A stretch of DNA of 55,623 nucleotides from Cryobacterium shii (GTDB lineage Bacteria; Actinomycetota; Actinomycetes; Actinomycetales; Microbacteriaceae): contig NZ_SOFY01000089.1 in assembly GCF_004402595.1 (NCBI RefSeq), positions 1 through 55,623 of the forward strand, read 5' to 3'. Under the pieces are notes generated by a model. The model was not told the origin of the DNA. It searched no databases and worked only from the letters and a program-made list of their open reading frames with translations. Position 1 is the stretch's first letter; every line of letters begins with the position of its first letter. Of this stretch, positions 42,814 to 50,979 are shown one piece after another. Made by a program: the position numbers and the translations under genes.

Positions 42814-43834
42814 CCGCGACCGCTACAACGTCATCCCGATCGGGATCACCCGCGACGGAGCCTTCGTGCTCGAAGCGGATGACCCGGTCCGGTTCGCCCT
42901 GGACGCCGCGGAACTGCCGGAGGTGTTCGACAACGGCACCCGGGTGCGGTGGCCGGAGAGCAGCCTCAGCCGCCAGCTGACCGTCAGCGACGGCGCCGGG
43001 TACCGTTCGCTCGGCAACGTGGACGTGGTCTTCCCGATCCTGCACGGTCCGTTCGGCGAGGACGGGACCGTGCAGGGGCTGCTCGAACTGGTCGGCCTGC
43101 CGTACGTCGGCTCGGGCGTGCTGGCGTCGGCGCTGGGCATGGACAAGCACTTCACCAAAACCGTCTTCCAGCAGGCCGCCCTGCCGGTGGCCCCGTGGCG
43201 CACCATCACGGCGGCCGAGTGGGCCGAGGCGCCCGGCATGGCGTTCGCCGCCGCCGAGCAGCTCGGGCTGCCCGTGTTCGTGAAGCCCGCCCGGGCCGGG
43301 TCGAGCGTCGGCGTCAGCCGCGTGGCGCACCTGGACCAGCTGGCCGAGGCGATGCGGGTGGGCCTCGCCGAAGACAGCAAGGTACTGATCGAGGCCGGCC
43401 TGTCGGGACGCGAACTCGAGATCGGCGTGCTGCAGGGCCGTCCGGGGGAGCCGACCCGGGCATCCGTGCCGGGAGAGGTGCGCGTCACCGGACGTGACTT
43501 CTACGACTTCGCCGCCAAGTACCTCGGCGCGGACGGGATCGAACTCGTCTGCCCCGCGGCTCTCGGCGCCGGGGAAGTGGCCGAGATGCAGGACCTCGCC
43601 ATCCGCGCGTTCGACGCGATCGACGGCGCCGGCCTGGCCCGGGTGGACTTCTTCCTGACCGGGGACGGTTGGGTCATCAACGAGATCAACACCATGCCCG
43701 GGTTCACCCCGATCTCGATGTTCCCGACCTGCTGGCTCGCCACCGGGTACACCTACCCGCAGCTGATCGACGAGCTGATCGCGGTGGCGCTGGCCCGCCG
43801 CGCCCTTCCCGCCGCACTGCGCCTGTCGGTCTAA
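42719..43834 (+). CDS. ddl: D-alanine-D-alanine ligase
   Basis: ATP-grasp ligase making the D-Ala-D-Ala dipeptide for peptidoglycan, 371 residues. LFGGRSSEHSISCATA is the N-terminal signature; HGPFGEDGTVQGLLE, KPARAGSSVGVSRV and WVINEINTMPGFTPISMFP carry the substrate and Mg2+ sites. Of two adjacent ATGs, the second (42719) has the better spacing to AAAGGA. It begins within the gpsA frame. With murA and gpsA/plsC it forms an envelope-synthesis operon. Confidence 0.95.
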   Translation: MDKLTVALLFGGRSSEHSISCATAGGVLAAIDRDRYNVIPIGITRDGAFVLEADDPVRFALDAAELPEVFDNGTRVRWPESSLSRQLTVSDGAGYRSLGNVDVVFPILHGPFGEDGTVQGLLELVGLPYVGSGVLASALGMDKHFTKTVFQQAALPVAPWRTITAAEWAEAPGMAFAAAEQLGLPVFVKPARAGSSVGVSRVAHLDQLAEAMRVGLAEDSKVLIEAGLSGRELEIGVLQGRPGEPTRASVPGEVRVTGRDFYDFAAKYLGADGIELVCPAALGAGEVAEMQDLAIRAFDAIDGAGLARVDFFLTGDGWVINEINTMPGFTPISMFPTCWLATGYTYPQLIDELIAVALARRALPAALRLSV

Positions 43835-43845
43835 CCAGCCGCACC

Positions 43846-43885
43846 CCGCCCGTCCCGCTGTCCCCGCCCGTCCCGCTGTCCCCAC
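43846..43885. repeat. Two tandem copies of an 18-base C-rich unit
   Basis: CCCGCCCGTCCCGCTGTC occurs twice in direct succession just after the ddl stop, followed by a degenerate third copy. No function is evident. Confidence 0.7.
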
Positions 43886-43925
43886 CCGTCGCGCCACCCC
43901 CACCCCCAAAAGGCCCGGGCTCGGT

Positions 43926-43992
43926 CCCGCCGAGCCGTGAGTTTCGCCCCCGTTTTTTGATTTTTCAGGGGCGCTTCTCACGGCTCGGCGGG
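43926..43992. terminator. Long hairpin between convergent ddl and tsuB (dispersed type A)
   Basis: CCCGCCGAGCCGTGAG pairs perfectly with CTCACGGCTCGGCGGG (16 pairs); after three mismatches CGCCCC pairs with GGGGCG. The 17-base loop is T-rich (CGTTTTTTGATTTTTCA). It lies between two gene ends and could stop transcription from both sides. A diverged second copy of the arms is at 45561-45617. Confidence 0.75.
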
Positions 43993-44013
43993 GTCTTGGG
44001 GCTCTTGCCGGGG

Positions 44014-44241
44014 CTACGCCTTCTGCACCGTGATGGTCCAGTGGGCGTCCCCGACGCGATCGAAATGGGTGACCGGGTAGCCGTTCTCGGCGGCCCAGCG
44101 CGGTAGGGCATCCGTCGCCTGGGTGCAGTCGAAGTTGATGGTGAGTTCGTCGCCGAGGTCGAGCTTCAGGATGGCGTCACCGGCCTCCACGAGCGGGAAT
44201 GGGCAGACCTGACCGTCGGTTTCGAGTACGTACTGTGCCAT
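44014..44241 (-). CDS. tsuB: TusA/YeeD-type sulfur carrier protein
   Basis: A 75-residue TusA-fold protein. GQVCPFPLVEA carries the CPxP motif whose cysteine binds sulfur. It follows a YeeE/YedE transporter gene by 53 bases on the same strand. Such TsuA-TsuB (YeeE-YeeD) pairs import thiosulfate, with TsuB accepting it at the cytosolic side; the symbol rests on this context. AAAAGGA lies just upstream of the start. Confidence 0.85.
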   Translation of the reverse strand: MAQYVLETDGQVCPFPLVEAGDAILKLDLGDELTINFDCTQATDALPRWAAENGYPVTHFDRVGDAHWTITVQKA

Positions 44242-44294
44242 GTCGGGCTTCCTTTTCTTGGGTGATGCGGGGTGATGCTGGTTGATGCGGGTAG

Positions 44295-45353
44295 CTACCG
44301 GGGGACCGGGATGCGGACGGGGGAGACCCCGACCCGCGCGGACCCGGTGATGAAGAGGCGCGTCGCGGCGCCGGTGCCGATGATCATGAAGACCAGCGAT
44401 ACCCAGCCCTGGAGGCCGAAGGTGGCGGTGTCGACCATGCCGTTGCCGATGGTGCAGCCGCCGGCCAGGCTAGCTCCGACGCCCATCAGCGCCCCGCCGA
44501 TGATGCTGCGGATGGTCGTGGTGGCATCGGGCAGCCGCACGCGGAACTCGCCGCTGCCTCTGGCGGCGATGAAGGAGCCGAGCAGGATGCCGATCACCAG
44601 GTAGACGCCCCAGTCGATCGCCTGGGGATCGCCGCGCACGAGGTAGTTGACGATGTTCGAGGACGGCCCGGTGACGCCGAGCCCGGACTCGCGGCCGGTT
44701 GCCCAGCTGAGCGGCCAGGCGAGGATGGCGAGCGGTGCGATGATCAGTGCCGTGGTGAACGCGCCCCACTTCTTCTCGAAAAGGAGGTGACGGATGCCGC
44801 TGGTGCGGGCCGGGAGGGACGCGAGCGTCAGGGGCGACCGCCGACGCAGGTGATACCGGGCCAGCAGTCCGACGCCGGTGACGAGCAGCGCGACCAGCAC
44901 CCACGGTGAGATGCCGAGGACACCGTGGATGGTGGAACCCTCCACGGTGATGCCGCGGAGCGCCGCGACCGGGGCGGACAGCGCGCCGGTTTTCGAGATG
45001 GCGGCGAAGAGGGCGTAGAAGATCAGGGCGAACCAGCTGCCCACCAGACCCTCGCCGGCGCGGTAGTAGGTGCCCGTGGCGCATCCGCCGGCCAGCACGA
45101 TGGCGAAACCGAAGATGAACGCGCCGAGGATCGTGGCCAGCCAGGCGAACGGCTGGGGGTCGAGGGTGATGACACCTGCCGCGTCGAGGGCGAATACGCC
45201 CACACTCTGCACGGCGATGACGATCAGGAAGGCGGTCAGCCAGCGGGTGCTGCCCGTGATCCAGAGGTCCCGGAATGCTCCGGTCACGCAGAACCTGCCC
45301 CGCTGCATGGTGAAGCCCAGGGCGACGCCCAGGCCGAGTCCGGTCAGAAGCAT
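44295..45353 (-). CDS. tsuA: YeeE/YedE family thiosulfate transporter
   Basis: A 352-residue membrane protein with about nine helices and the three cysteines typical of TsuA: QRGRFCVTGAFRD, LAGGCATGTYYRAGEG and LAGGCTIGNGMVD. These are thought to pass thiosulfate across the membrane. The start ATG at 45353 begins the conserved protein; the open frame extends upstream to 45611 without similarity. It is transcribed with the TusA-like gene. Confidence 0.88.
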   Translation of the reverse strand: MLLTGLGLGVALGFTMQRGRFCVTGAFRDLWITGSTRWLTAFLIVIAVQSVGVFALDAAGVITLDPQPFAWLATILGAFIFGFAIVLAGGCATGTYYRAGEGLVGSWFALIFYALFAAISKTGALSAPVAALRGITVEGSTIHGVLGISPWVLVALLVTGVGLLARYHLRRRSPLTLASLPARTSGIRHLLFEKKWGAFTTALIIAPLAILAWPLSWATGRESGLGVTGPSSNIVNYLVRGDPQAIDWGVYLVIGILLGSFIAARGSGEFRVRLPDATTTIRSIIGGALMGVGASLAGGCTIGNGMVDTATFGLQGWVSLVFMIIGTGAATRLFITGSARVGVSPVRIPVPR

Positions 45354-45560
45354 GTCGTGTCCCCGTCCATCAGTGGCCGCAGCCAACCGGCGGCGACTCC
45401 CCGGAGACGTTACGTGCCCACCGGTGGCCGCGCTCCCGGACGTCGCGGCGTGACGGCATGAGACGTAACACTTGACAATGCCCCCGTTGCCGAGGCAGGA
45501 GGCAGGCGCGGCGGCCAAGGTGCCGTTGCCGCTCCGCGAAACCTCGTCGCGAAACCTCGT
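45354..45560 (-). promoter_or_regulatory. Upstream region of tsuA with spaced direct repeats
   Basis: No gene is supported here. GAGACGTTAC (45404-45413) and GAGACGTAAC (45460-45469) form a near-identical direct repeat 56 bases apart, possibly regulator sites for the tsuAB operon. CGCGAAACCTCGT is tandemly duplicated at about 45535-45560. I looked for a SAM-type riboswitch and could not fold one convincingly. Confidence 0.3.
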
Positions 45561-45617
45561 CGAGCCGTGAGTTCCGCCCCTCCGCCGGCACGAAAGTGGG
45601 GCCGAACTCACGGTTCG
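45561..45617. terminator. Hairpin downstream of DUF3515 gene (dispersed type A)
   Basis: CGAGCCGTGAGTTC pairs with GAACTCACGGTTCG (one G-U), then a mismatch and GCCCC/GGGGC. It lies about 60 bases after the DUF3515 stop. The left arm CGAGCCGTGAGTT is shared with the hairpin at 43926, while the loops differ. Confidence 0.65.
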
Positions 45618-45678
45618 GCGGGCTTGGCGAGCCGGCGAGCCGGCGGGGCTGCCGGGGCTCTGCGGGCCGGGCGTGCGG

Positions 45679-46194
45679 TTACTGGGCCGGGGCCGCGGTC
45701 TCGCCGTCGGTCGGCAGCAGCAGGTCTTCGGCGCCGAGGCACTTGCCGGTCGCGGGGATGTTCTCCACCGCGTTGGCCAGGTCCACCAGCACCGTCGAAC
45801 CGCTGACCTTGTCCGAGTCGATCACCAGCTCCGTGGCCGGGTCGCGGCCGTAGGTGGTGTACCGATACAGGGGGGCGTCGGTGTCGTCTTCGATCCAGTC
45901 GATGCCGTTGACGGTGAGGCAGGGCAGGGTGGTCGGGGCGGGCACGTCCACGCCGCAGTGCAGTAGCACGGCCGACGGGGTGCCCCAGGCGCCGGTTGAC
46001 TGGGCGTTGGTCTCCCGCTCCGGCAGGGATGCGACCGTGGTCGGCAGGCGCACGATCAGGTCGGCGCAGGTGGGGTTGACGGCATCCGTCGCCGGTTCCA
46101 TCGGCACGATGGCGGTGCAGCCGGTGAGCAGCACGCTGCCCGTCACGAGGGTGATCGTGAGGCCGGCACGGAGGAGGCGGATGCGGGAGGTCAT
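45679..46194 (-). CDS. DUF3515 family lipoprotein
   Basis: A 171-residue exported protein. RAGLTITLVTGSVLLTGC is a lipoprotein signal peptide with lipobox LTGC; four further cysteines (TCADL, LHCGV, LPCLT, GKCLG) could form two disulfides. The body matches the actinobacterial DUF3515 family, of unknown function and commonly next to thiL and rsmD. It is divergent from thiL with 24 bases between the starts. Confidence 0.85.
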   Translation of the reverse strand: MTSRIRLLRAGLTITLVTGSVLLTGCTAIVPMEPATDAVNPTCADLIVRLPTTVASLPERETNAQSTGAWGTPSAVLLHCGVDVPAPTTLPCLTVNGIDWIEDDTDAPLYRYTTYGRDPATELVIDSDKVSGSTVLVDLANAVENIPATGKCLGAEDLLLPTDGETAAPAQ

Positions 46195-46218
46195 TGCATT
46201 CAGGCTACCGTTTGATGC

Positions 46219-47241
46219 ATGACGAATGCTGCGGGCGCGATGCTCCCCACGAGTGAGACGCCGGCGAGAGAAACCCTGGCCGATCTGAGCGAAGGGGAGG
46301 TGCTCGCCCGCATCTTCCCCCGGCTGCCGGGCGCGGCCGCCCAGCTCCTGGGCCCGGGGGACGACGCCGCCGTGCTGTCGGCCCCGGACGGCCGCTACGT
46401 CGTCACCACGGACATGATGATCCAGGGGCCGGACTTCCGTCTCGCCTGGTCGAGCCCGCACGACCTCGGCTGGAAGGCCGCGGCCACGAACCTGTCCGAT
46501 GTCGCTGCGATGGGCGCACGCCCCACCGCGCTGGTGGTGGCGATCGCCGCACCCCCGTCGACGCCGATCGGCGTGATCGAGGGCATCGCGGACGGCCTGC
46601 GGGACTGCTGCGAGGCGTTGGCGCCCGGCTGCGGGGTCGTCGGCGGCGACCTGTCCGCCTCGGACGCCCTGACGCTCGCCGTGACGGCCTTCGGCGACCT
46701 GGAGGGGCGCGGGCCCGTCCTCCGCTCCGGGGCGCGGCCAGGCGACGTCGTTGCGCTGGCGGGGCGTCTCGGTGAGGCTGCACAGGGCCTCGAGCTGCTG
46801 TTCCGGCTCGCCGTGGACGCCGACGGGGTCCCGGATGCCGAGCTCGCGGCGGCGCTGCGGGCGCAGCATCCCGAGGAAGTCGCCGCCCAGCTCGCCCCGG
46901 TGCCGCCCATCGACCGGGGCCCGGCTGCCGCCCTCGCCGGCGCGACGGCCATGCTGGACGTGTCGGACGGTCTCGCGATCGACGCCGGCCGCCTTGCCCG
47001 GGCCAGCGGCGTGGGCATCGACTTCGACCGCGCCGCCCTCGGCGAGAACATCGAGCGTGCCCTCGGCGGAGGCGAGGACCACGGCCTCCTCGCGACATTC
47101 CCGGCCGGCACCGACCTTCCGGACGGTTTCCGGGCGCTGGGCACGGTCACGGATGCCGCCGGCACGATCCTGCTCGATGGTCGCCCGCACGGCCAGGGCG
47201 GCTGGGACCCCTACCGAGGCTGGGACGGCTCCGTCCGCTGA
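46219..47241 (+). CDS. thiL: Thiamine-monophosphate kinase
   Basis: Phosphorylates thiamine monophosphate to thiamine diphosphate, the last step of the pathway. The 340-residue protein has LGPGDDAAVL, the Mg2+-binding VTTDMMIQGPDFRL, NLSDVAAMGARP, GGDLSASDALTL and LDVSDGLAIDAGRLA. About 30 N-terminal residues before LSEGEVLARIF are variable. A convergent rsmD gene follows, with a hairpin between. Confidence 0.93.
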   Translation: MTNAAGAMLPTSETPARETLADLSEGEVLARIFPRLPGAAAQLLGPGDDAAVLSAPDGRYVVTTDMMIQGPDFRLAWSSPHDLGWKAAATNLSDVAAMGARPTALVVAIAAPPSTPIGVIEGIADGLRDCCEALAPGCGVVGGDLSASDALTLAVTAFGDLEGRGPVLRSGARPGDVVALAGRLGEAAQGLELLFRLAVDADGVPDAELAAALRAQHPEEVAAQLAPVPPIDRGPAAALAGATAMLDVSDGLAIDAGRLARASGVGIDFDRAALGENIERALGGGEDHGLLATFPAGTDLPDGFRALGTVTDAAGTILLDGRPHGQGGWDPYRGWDGSVR

Positions 47242-47274
47242 GCCGGCGACCCCGGGCATCCGCGACCCCGAGCG

Positions 47275-47344
47275 CGTCGCGGCGCACCCTGTGCCCGCGG
47301 GCGCACGCTGGAACCTGCGCCGCCGGCCACAACCTGCGCCGCGA
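47275..47344. terminator. Inverted repeat between convergent thiL and rsmD (dispersed type B)
   Basis: TCGCGGCGCA (47277-47286) pairs with TGCGCCGCGA (47335-47344). The 17 bases CGTCGCGGCGCACCCTG at 47275-47291 are identical to 14593-14609 in the ald/tetR hairpin. Both copies lie between convergent genes. Confidence 0.5.
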
Positions 47345-47371
47345 GGCCCGTGACGGACGCCGGCGACCCGC

Positions 47372-47953
47372 TCAGTCGGTCGCGGGCCGCGCCAGTGACG
47401 CGTACCAGACGGTGGTGTCGCCGTAGTCCTTGCGCCGGTCGGCCTCGAGGCCGGGGCCCCACTCCGGCTCGGGCGAGCGCGAGCTCCGCTCCACGACCAC
47501 GAGGGCATCCGGGTCCAGCAGGGGCGTCAGCGCAGCGAGGTTGTGGCCGAGTTCGGCCTCGGGGAGGTCGTACGGCGGGTCGAGGAAGACGAGGTCGAAG
47601 CCGTCGCCGGTGCTGGCCAGAAACGACTGCACGGCCTGCGCCGTCACCTTGATCTTCGGGGCGTCCTTCTTCGGGGCGGCCCGCAGCACGGCCTCCGCGT
47701 TCTTGCGGCACAGCGCGGCGGCGCCGAAGCCGTTCTCGACCAGCGTCACGATCCGCGCTCCCCGGCTGGCCGCCTCCAGGCCCAGCGCGCCCGACCCCGC
47801 GTAGAGGTCGAGAACCCGGGTGCCACGGATGATGTCGCGCGCGTCGAGCGCGGAGAAGATCGCCTCGCGCACGCGGTCGCTGGTGGGTCGGGTGCCGGTC
47901 CGGGGGACCGCCAGGGGCAGGGAACCGGCAAAACCGGCAACGATTCGCGTCAT
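47372..47953 (-). CDS. rsmD: 16S rRNA (guanine966-N2)-methyltransferase
   Basis: A 193-residue methyltransferase. MTRIVAGFAGSLPLAVPRTG is the typical RsmD N-terminus; RPTSDRVREAIFSAL, VLDLYAGSGALGLEAASRG (SAM-binding) and LVFLDPPYDLP (catalytic DPPY) are all present. Methylates G966 of 16S rRNA in the 30S subunit. It is divergent from recG with 84 bases between, as in relatives. Confidence 0.94.
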   Translation of the reverse strand: MTRIVAGFAGSLPLAVPRTGTRPTSDRVREAIFSALDARDIIRGTRVLDLYAGSGALGLEAASRGARIVTLVENGFGAAALCRKNAEAVLRAAPKKDAPKIKVTAQAVQSFLASTGDGFDLVFLDPPYDLPEAELGHNLAALTPLLDPDALVVVERSSRSPEPEWGPGLEADRRKDYGDTTVWYASLARPATD

Positions 47954-48037
47954 AACGGGATCGAGTTTATCGTCCCCGTCCCCCGGCCGGCCCGGTGACC
48001 GGTGACCGGTGTCGGCAGTGTTGTCTACGATCGAAGC

Positions 48038-50254
48038 ATGACCGATTCGGAGGCCGCGGAGAACGCCCTGCCCCCGGTGACCCTCGACACGAAGCTGCAG
48101 AACGTGGTCGGCGGCAAGACGGCCGTCGCCCTGGTCAAGGCCTTCGGCGTCGAAACCGTCGGCGACCTGCTCAGCCACTACCCGCGCCGCTACGCCCGCC
48201 GCGGCGAGCTGTCCTCGATCAGCCTGTTGCCACTCGATGAGAACGTGACGATCGTCGCCGAGATCCGCACGGTCGAGGAGCGCCCGATGAAGGCCCGCAA
48301 GGGGTCGATCGTCGAGGTGAAGATCTCCGACGGTCGCGGAATCCTCAGCCTCACCTGGTTCAACCAGTCCTGGCGGGCTAAACAGCTCCGGCCCGGCATG
48401 CGCGGCATGTTCGCCGGCAAGGTCACCGACTACCGGGGGCACCTGCAGCTCACCCACCCGACCTACCGGCTGTTCGGCCCAGGTGCCGAAGACGAGCCCG
48501 AGATGCCCACGGATGCCGCGGCCGCCAAACTCTGGATCGAGCAGCCCATCGCCATCTACCCGGCCACGAACACGGTGGCCAGCTGGCAGATCGCCCAGAC
48601 GATCGAGCTTGTGCTCGACAGCCTCGGCCCCGTTCCGGACCCGATCCCGACCGAGGTGCGCTCCGAGCGTGGGCTGCTCCCGCACGGCCGGGCGCTCGAG
48701 CTCATCCACCAGCCGGAGACCGACTCGGACTGGCGCCGCGCCCGGGACACCCTGCGGTTCACGGAGGCCTTCGTGCTGCAGAGCGCCCTGGTGCAGCAGC
48801 GAAACGAGGCGCGGGCGCAGAAGACCGTCGCGCGCGTTCCCGCGCCCGGCGGGTTCCTCGACCGGTTCGACGCCGCGCTGCCGTTCACCCTCACCGACGA
48901 CCAGCAGAACGTAGCGGCGGAGATCGCCGACGATATCGCCCAGACGTCCCCGATGAACCGGCTCGTGCAGGGGGAGGTCGGTTCCGGCAAGACGGTCGTG
49001 GCCTTGCGGGCCATGCTCGCAGTGGCGGACTCCGGCGGCCAGGCCGCGTTGCTCGCCCCCACCGAGGTCCTGGCGGCCCAGCACCTGCGCTCGATCGCGC
49101 GCGCGCTCGGCCCCGAACTGTCGGTCGAGCTGATGCCCACCCTGATCACGGGGCAGCTGCCCGTCGCGGAGCGCCGCAAGGCGTTGCTGCGCACGGTGTC
49201 CGGGCAAGCTCAGATCGTGATCGGCACTCACGCGCTACTGGGCGAGAAGGTCACCTTCTTCGACCTCGGCCTGGTCGTCGTCGATGAGCAACACCGATTC
49301 GGTGTCGATCAGCGTGAGGCGCTTCGGCAGAAGGGCGCCCTCCCGCCCCATGTGCTGGTGCTCACGGCCACGCCCATTCCGCGCACCGTGGCCATGACCG
49401 TGTTCGGCGACCTCGACGTGAGCACGATCGCGGAGCTGCCCGAGGGCCGGCAGGGCATCGAGACGTTCGTGGTGCCGCTCTTCGAGAAACCCGCCTGGGT
49501 CACCCGGGTGTGGAGCCGGCTGGCGGAAGAGCTCGCCCAGAAACGCCAGGCGTTCGTGGTCTGCGCGGCGATCTCCCCGAAGCAGCTCGAGGAGGGCGAG
49601 ATCGCCGACCCCGAGGCGTCGGCATCGGCATCGGCGTCGGCACCGGCCGACGTCGAGACCGTGCTCGCCGAACTCCGCCGCAACCCGGTGCTCGCGTCCG
49701 CCCGCATCGAGCCCCTGCATGGCCGCATGACCAGCGAACAGAAAGACCAGACCATGCGGTCCTTCGCCGCCGGGGAGATCGACGTGCTCGTCGCCACGAC
49801 GGTGATCGAGGTCGGCGTCGACGTGCCCAACGCCTCCGCGATGGTGGTGATGGATGCCGACCGGTTCGGCGTGTCCCAGCTGCACCAGTTGCGCGGCCGG
49901 GTGGGCCGCGGGGGCGTGCCCGGGCTCTGCCTGCTCGTCACGTCCGCGGAGGCCGAGTCGCTGGCCCGGGAGCGGGTCGAGGCGGTCGCGGCCACCCTGG
50001 ACGGCTTCGAACTGGCGCAGGTCGACCTCGAGCTGCGCCGGGAAGGCGACGTGCTCGGCCTGAACCAGTCCGGCGGCCGCTCCTCACTGCGCCTGCTCCG
50101 GGTGGCCACCGACGGGGTCCTGATCGGCGAGGCCCGCGGCTACGCCCAGCGACTGAGCGACCAGGACCCGCTCCTCGAGAGCGTCCCGGCGCTGCGGGAG
50201 GCGGTGCGTCGGCGCCTCGACGATTCCGAACGGGCATCACTCACCAAGAGCTGA
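48038..50254 (+). CDS. recG: ATP-dependent DNA helicase RecG
   Basis: Branch-migration helicase that remodels stalled forks and Holliday junctions. The 738-residue protein has the N-terminal wedge/OB domain (about 60-170), Walker A GEVGSGKTVVALRAML, DEXH box DEQHRFGVDQRE, TATPIPRT and motif VI HQLRGRVGRG. A low-complexity ASASASAPAD insertion near the second helicase lobe comes from a GCATCG/GCGTCG repeat. ATG 48038 is preferred over GTG 48002. Confidence 0.96.
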   Translation: MTDSEAAENALPPVTLDTKLQNVVGGKTAVALVKAFGVETVGDLLSHYPRRYARRGELSSISLLPLDENVTIVAEIRTVEERPMKARKGSIVEVKISDGRGILSLTWFNQSWRAKQLRPGMRGMFAGKVTDYRGHLQLTHPTYRLFGPGAEDEPEMPTDAAAAKLWIEQPIAIYPATNTVASWQIAQTIELVLDSLGPVPDPIPTEVRSERGLLPHGRALELIHQPETDSDWRRARDTLRFTEAFVLQSALVQQRNEARAQKTVARVPAPGGFLDRFDAALPFTLTDDQQNVAAEIADDIAQTSPMNRLVQGEVGSGKTVVALRAMLAVADSGGQAALLAPTEVLAAQHLRSIARALGPELSVELMPTLITGQLPVAERRKALLRTVSGQAQIVIGTHALLGEKVTFFDLGLVVVDEQHRFGVDQREALRQKGALPPHVLVLTATPIPRTVAMTVFGDLDVSTIAELPEGRQGIETFVVPLFEKPAWVTRVWSRLAEELAQKRQAFVVCAAISPKQLEEGEIADPEASASASASAPADVETVLAELRRNPVLASARIEPLHGRMTSEQKDQTMRSFAAGEIDVLVATTVIEVGVDVPNASAMVVMDADRFGVSQLHQLRGRVGRGGVPGLCLLVTSAEAESLARERVEAVAATLDGFELAQVDLELRREGDVLGLNQSGGRSSLRLLRVATDGVLIGEARGYAQRLSDQDPLLESVPALREAVRRRLDDSERASLTKS

Positions 50255-50263
50255 CCTGTGTGC

Positions 50264-50291
50264 ACCGAGCCGTGTGCACCGAGCCGTGCCT
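50264..50291. repeat. Short tandem duplication after recG
   Basis: A unit close to GTGCACCGAGCCGT is duplicated head-to-tail here, with a weaker third CGAGCCGT downstream, in the 150-base gap between recG and coaD. The CGAGCCGTG core also occurs in the type A hairpins. No further signal is seen in the gap. Confidence 0.5.
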
Positions 50292-50404
50292 GACGAGCCG
50301 TGTCGGCCGGCGCTCCCTGTGCACGGGCTGAGTATCTGCGGGGGCCTGCCGCCGACTTGGTGCGTGGCGGGGCGAGGTTCCCGGTCTCGGGCTAGGGTGA
50401 ATCC

Positions 50405-50893
50405 ATGCGCAGGATCGCCGTCGTCCCCGGATCATTCGACCCCGTCACACTGGGTCACCTCGACGTGATCGAGCGGGCGGCCGGTCTCTTCGACGAGTTG
50501 CATGTCCTCGTCGTGCACAACCCGGGCAAGACGGCGTTATTGCCGATCAGCCGCCGGGTCGAGCTCCTGCAGAAGTCGATCCGCGACGCCGGGATCGCCG
50601 GCAACATCGTGGTCGCCTCCTGGAGCATGGGACTCCTGGTCGACTACTGCCTCGAGGTGGGAGCGAGCGTGCTGATCAAGGGCATCCGTTCCCAGGTGGA
50701 CGTGGCGTACGAGACCCCGATGGCGATCGTCAACCGCAACCTGGCCGCTGTCGAAACCGTTTTCCTGCTGCCGGACCCGGCCCACGCCCACGTGTCCAGT
50801 TCACTGGTGCGCCAGGTCGCCGCCCTCGGTGGCGACATCGCCCCGTACGTCCCCGAAGCGGTTGCGGAGTTCCTGCAAAAGGCACCCGTGTGA
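50405..50893 (+). CDS. coaD: Phosphopantetheine adenylyltransferase
   Basis: Makes dephospho-CoA from 4'-phosphopantetheine and ATP. The 162-residue protein has the nucleotidyltransferase motif [17 protein letters not shown], the [18 protein letters not shown] segment and the C-terminal [14 protein letters not shown], all standard. A clear single-domain, full-length CoaD. It is followed, slightly overlapping or 86 bases apart depending on the start, by the second MoxR gene. Confidence 0.96.
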   Translation: MRRIAVVPGSFDPVTLGHLDVIERAAGLFDELHVLVVHNPGKTALLPISRRVELLQKSIRDAGIAGNIVVASWSMGLLVDYCLEVGASVLIKGIRSQVDVAYETPMAIVNRNLAAVETVFLLPDPAHAHVSSSLVRQVAALGGDIAPYVPEAVAEFLQKAPV

Positions 50894-50979
50894 ACTTACA
50901 TCCCGTTCGGATAGGGACGGTCCCGGCGGTCGCGGGGATCGCGGTCGGCGCCGCCGCCGTTCCGGACGAGGAGACCCCG

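Noticed and set aside
45354..45560. SAM-type riboswitch or sulfur leader peptide before tsuA
   Set aside because: Only short GC-rich similarity to the SAM core was seen and no closing stem could be drawn; no convincing Cys leader ORF.
50890..50979. Longer MoxR (module 2) start at the GTG overlapping coaD
   Set aside because: The extra 30 residues are not MoxR-like and a strong GAGGAG site precedes the ATG at 50980.
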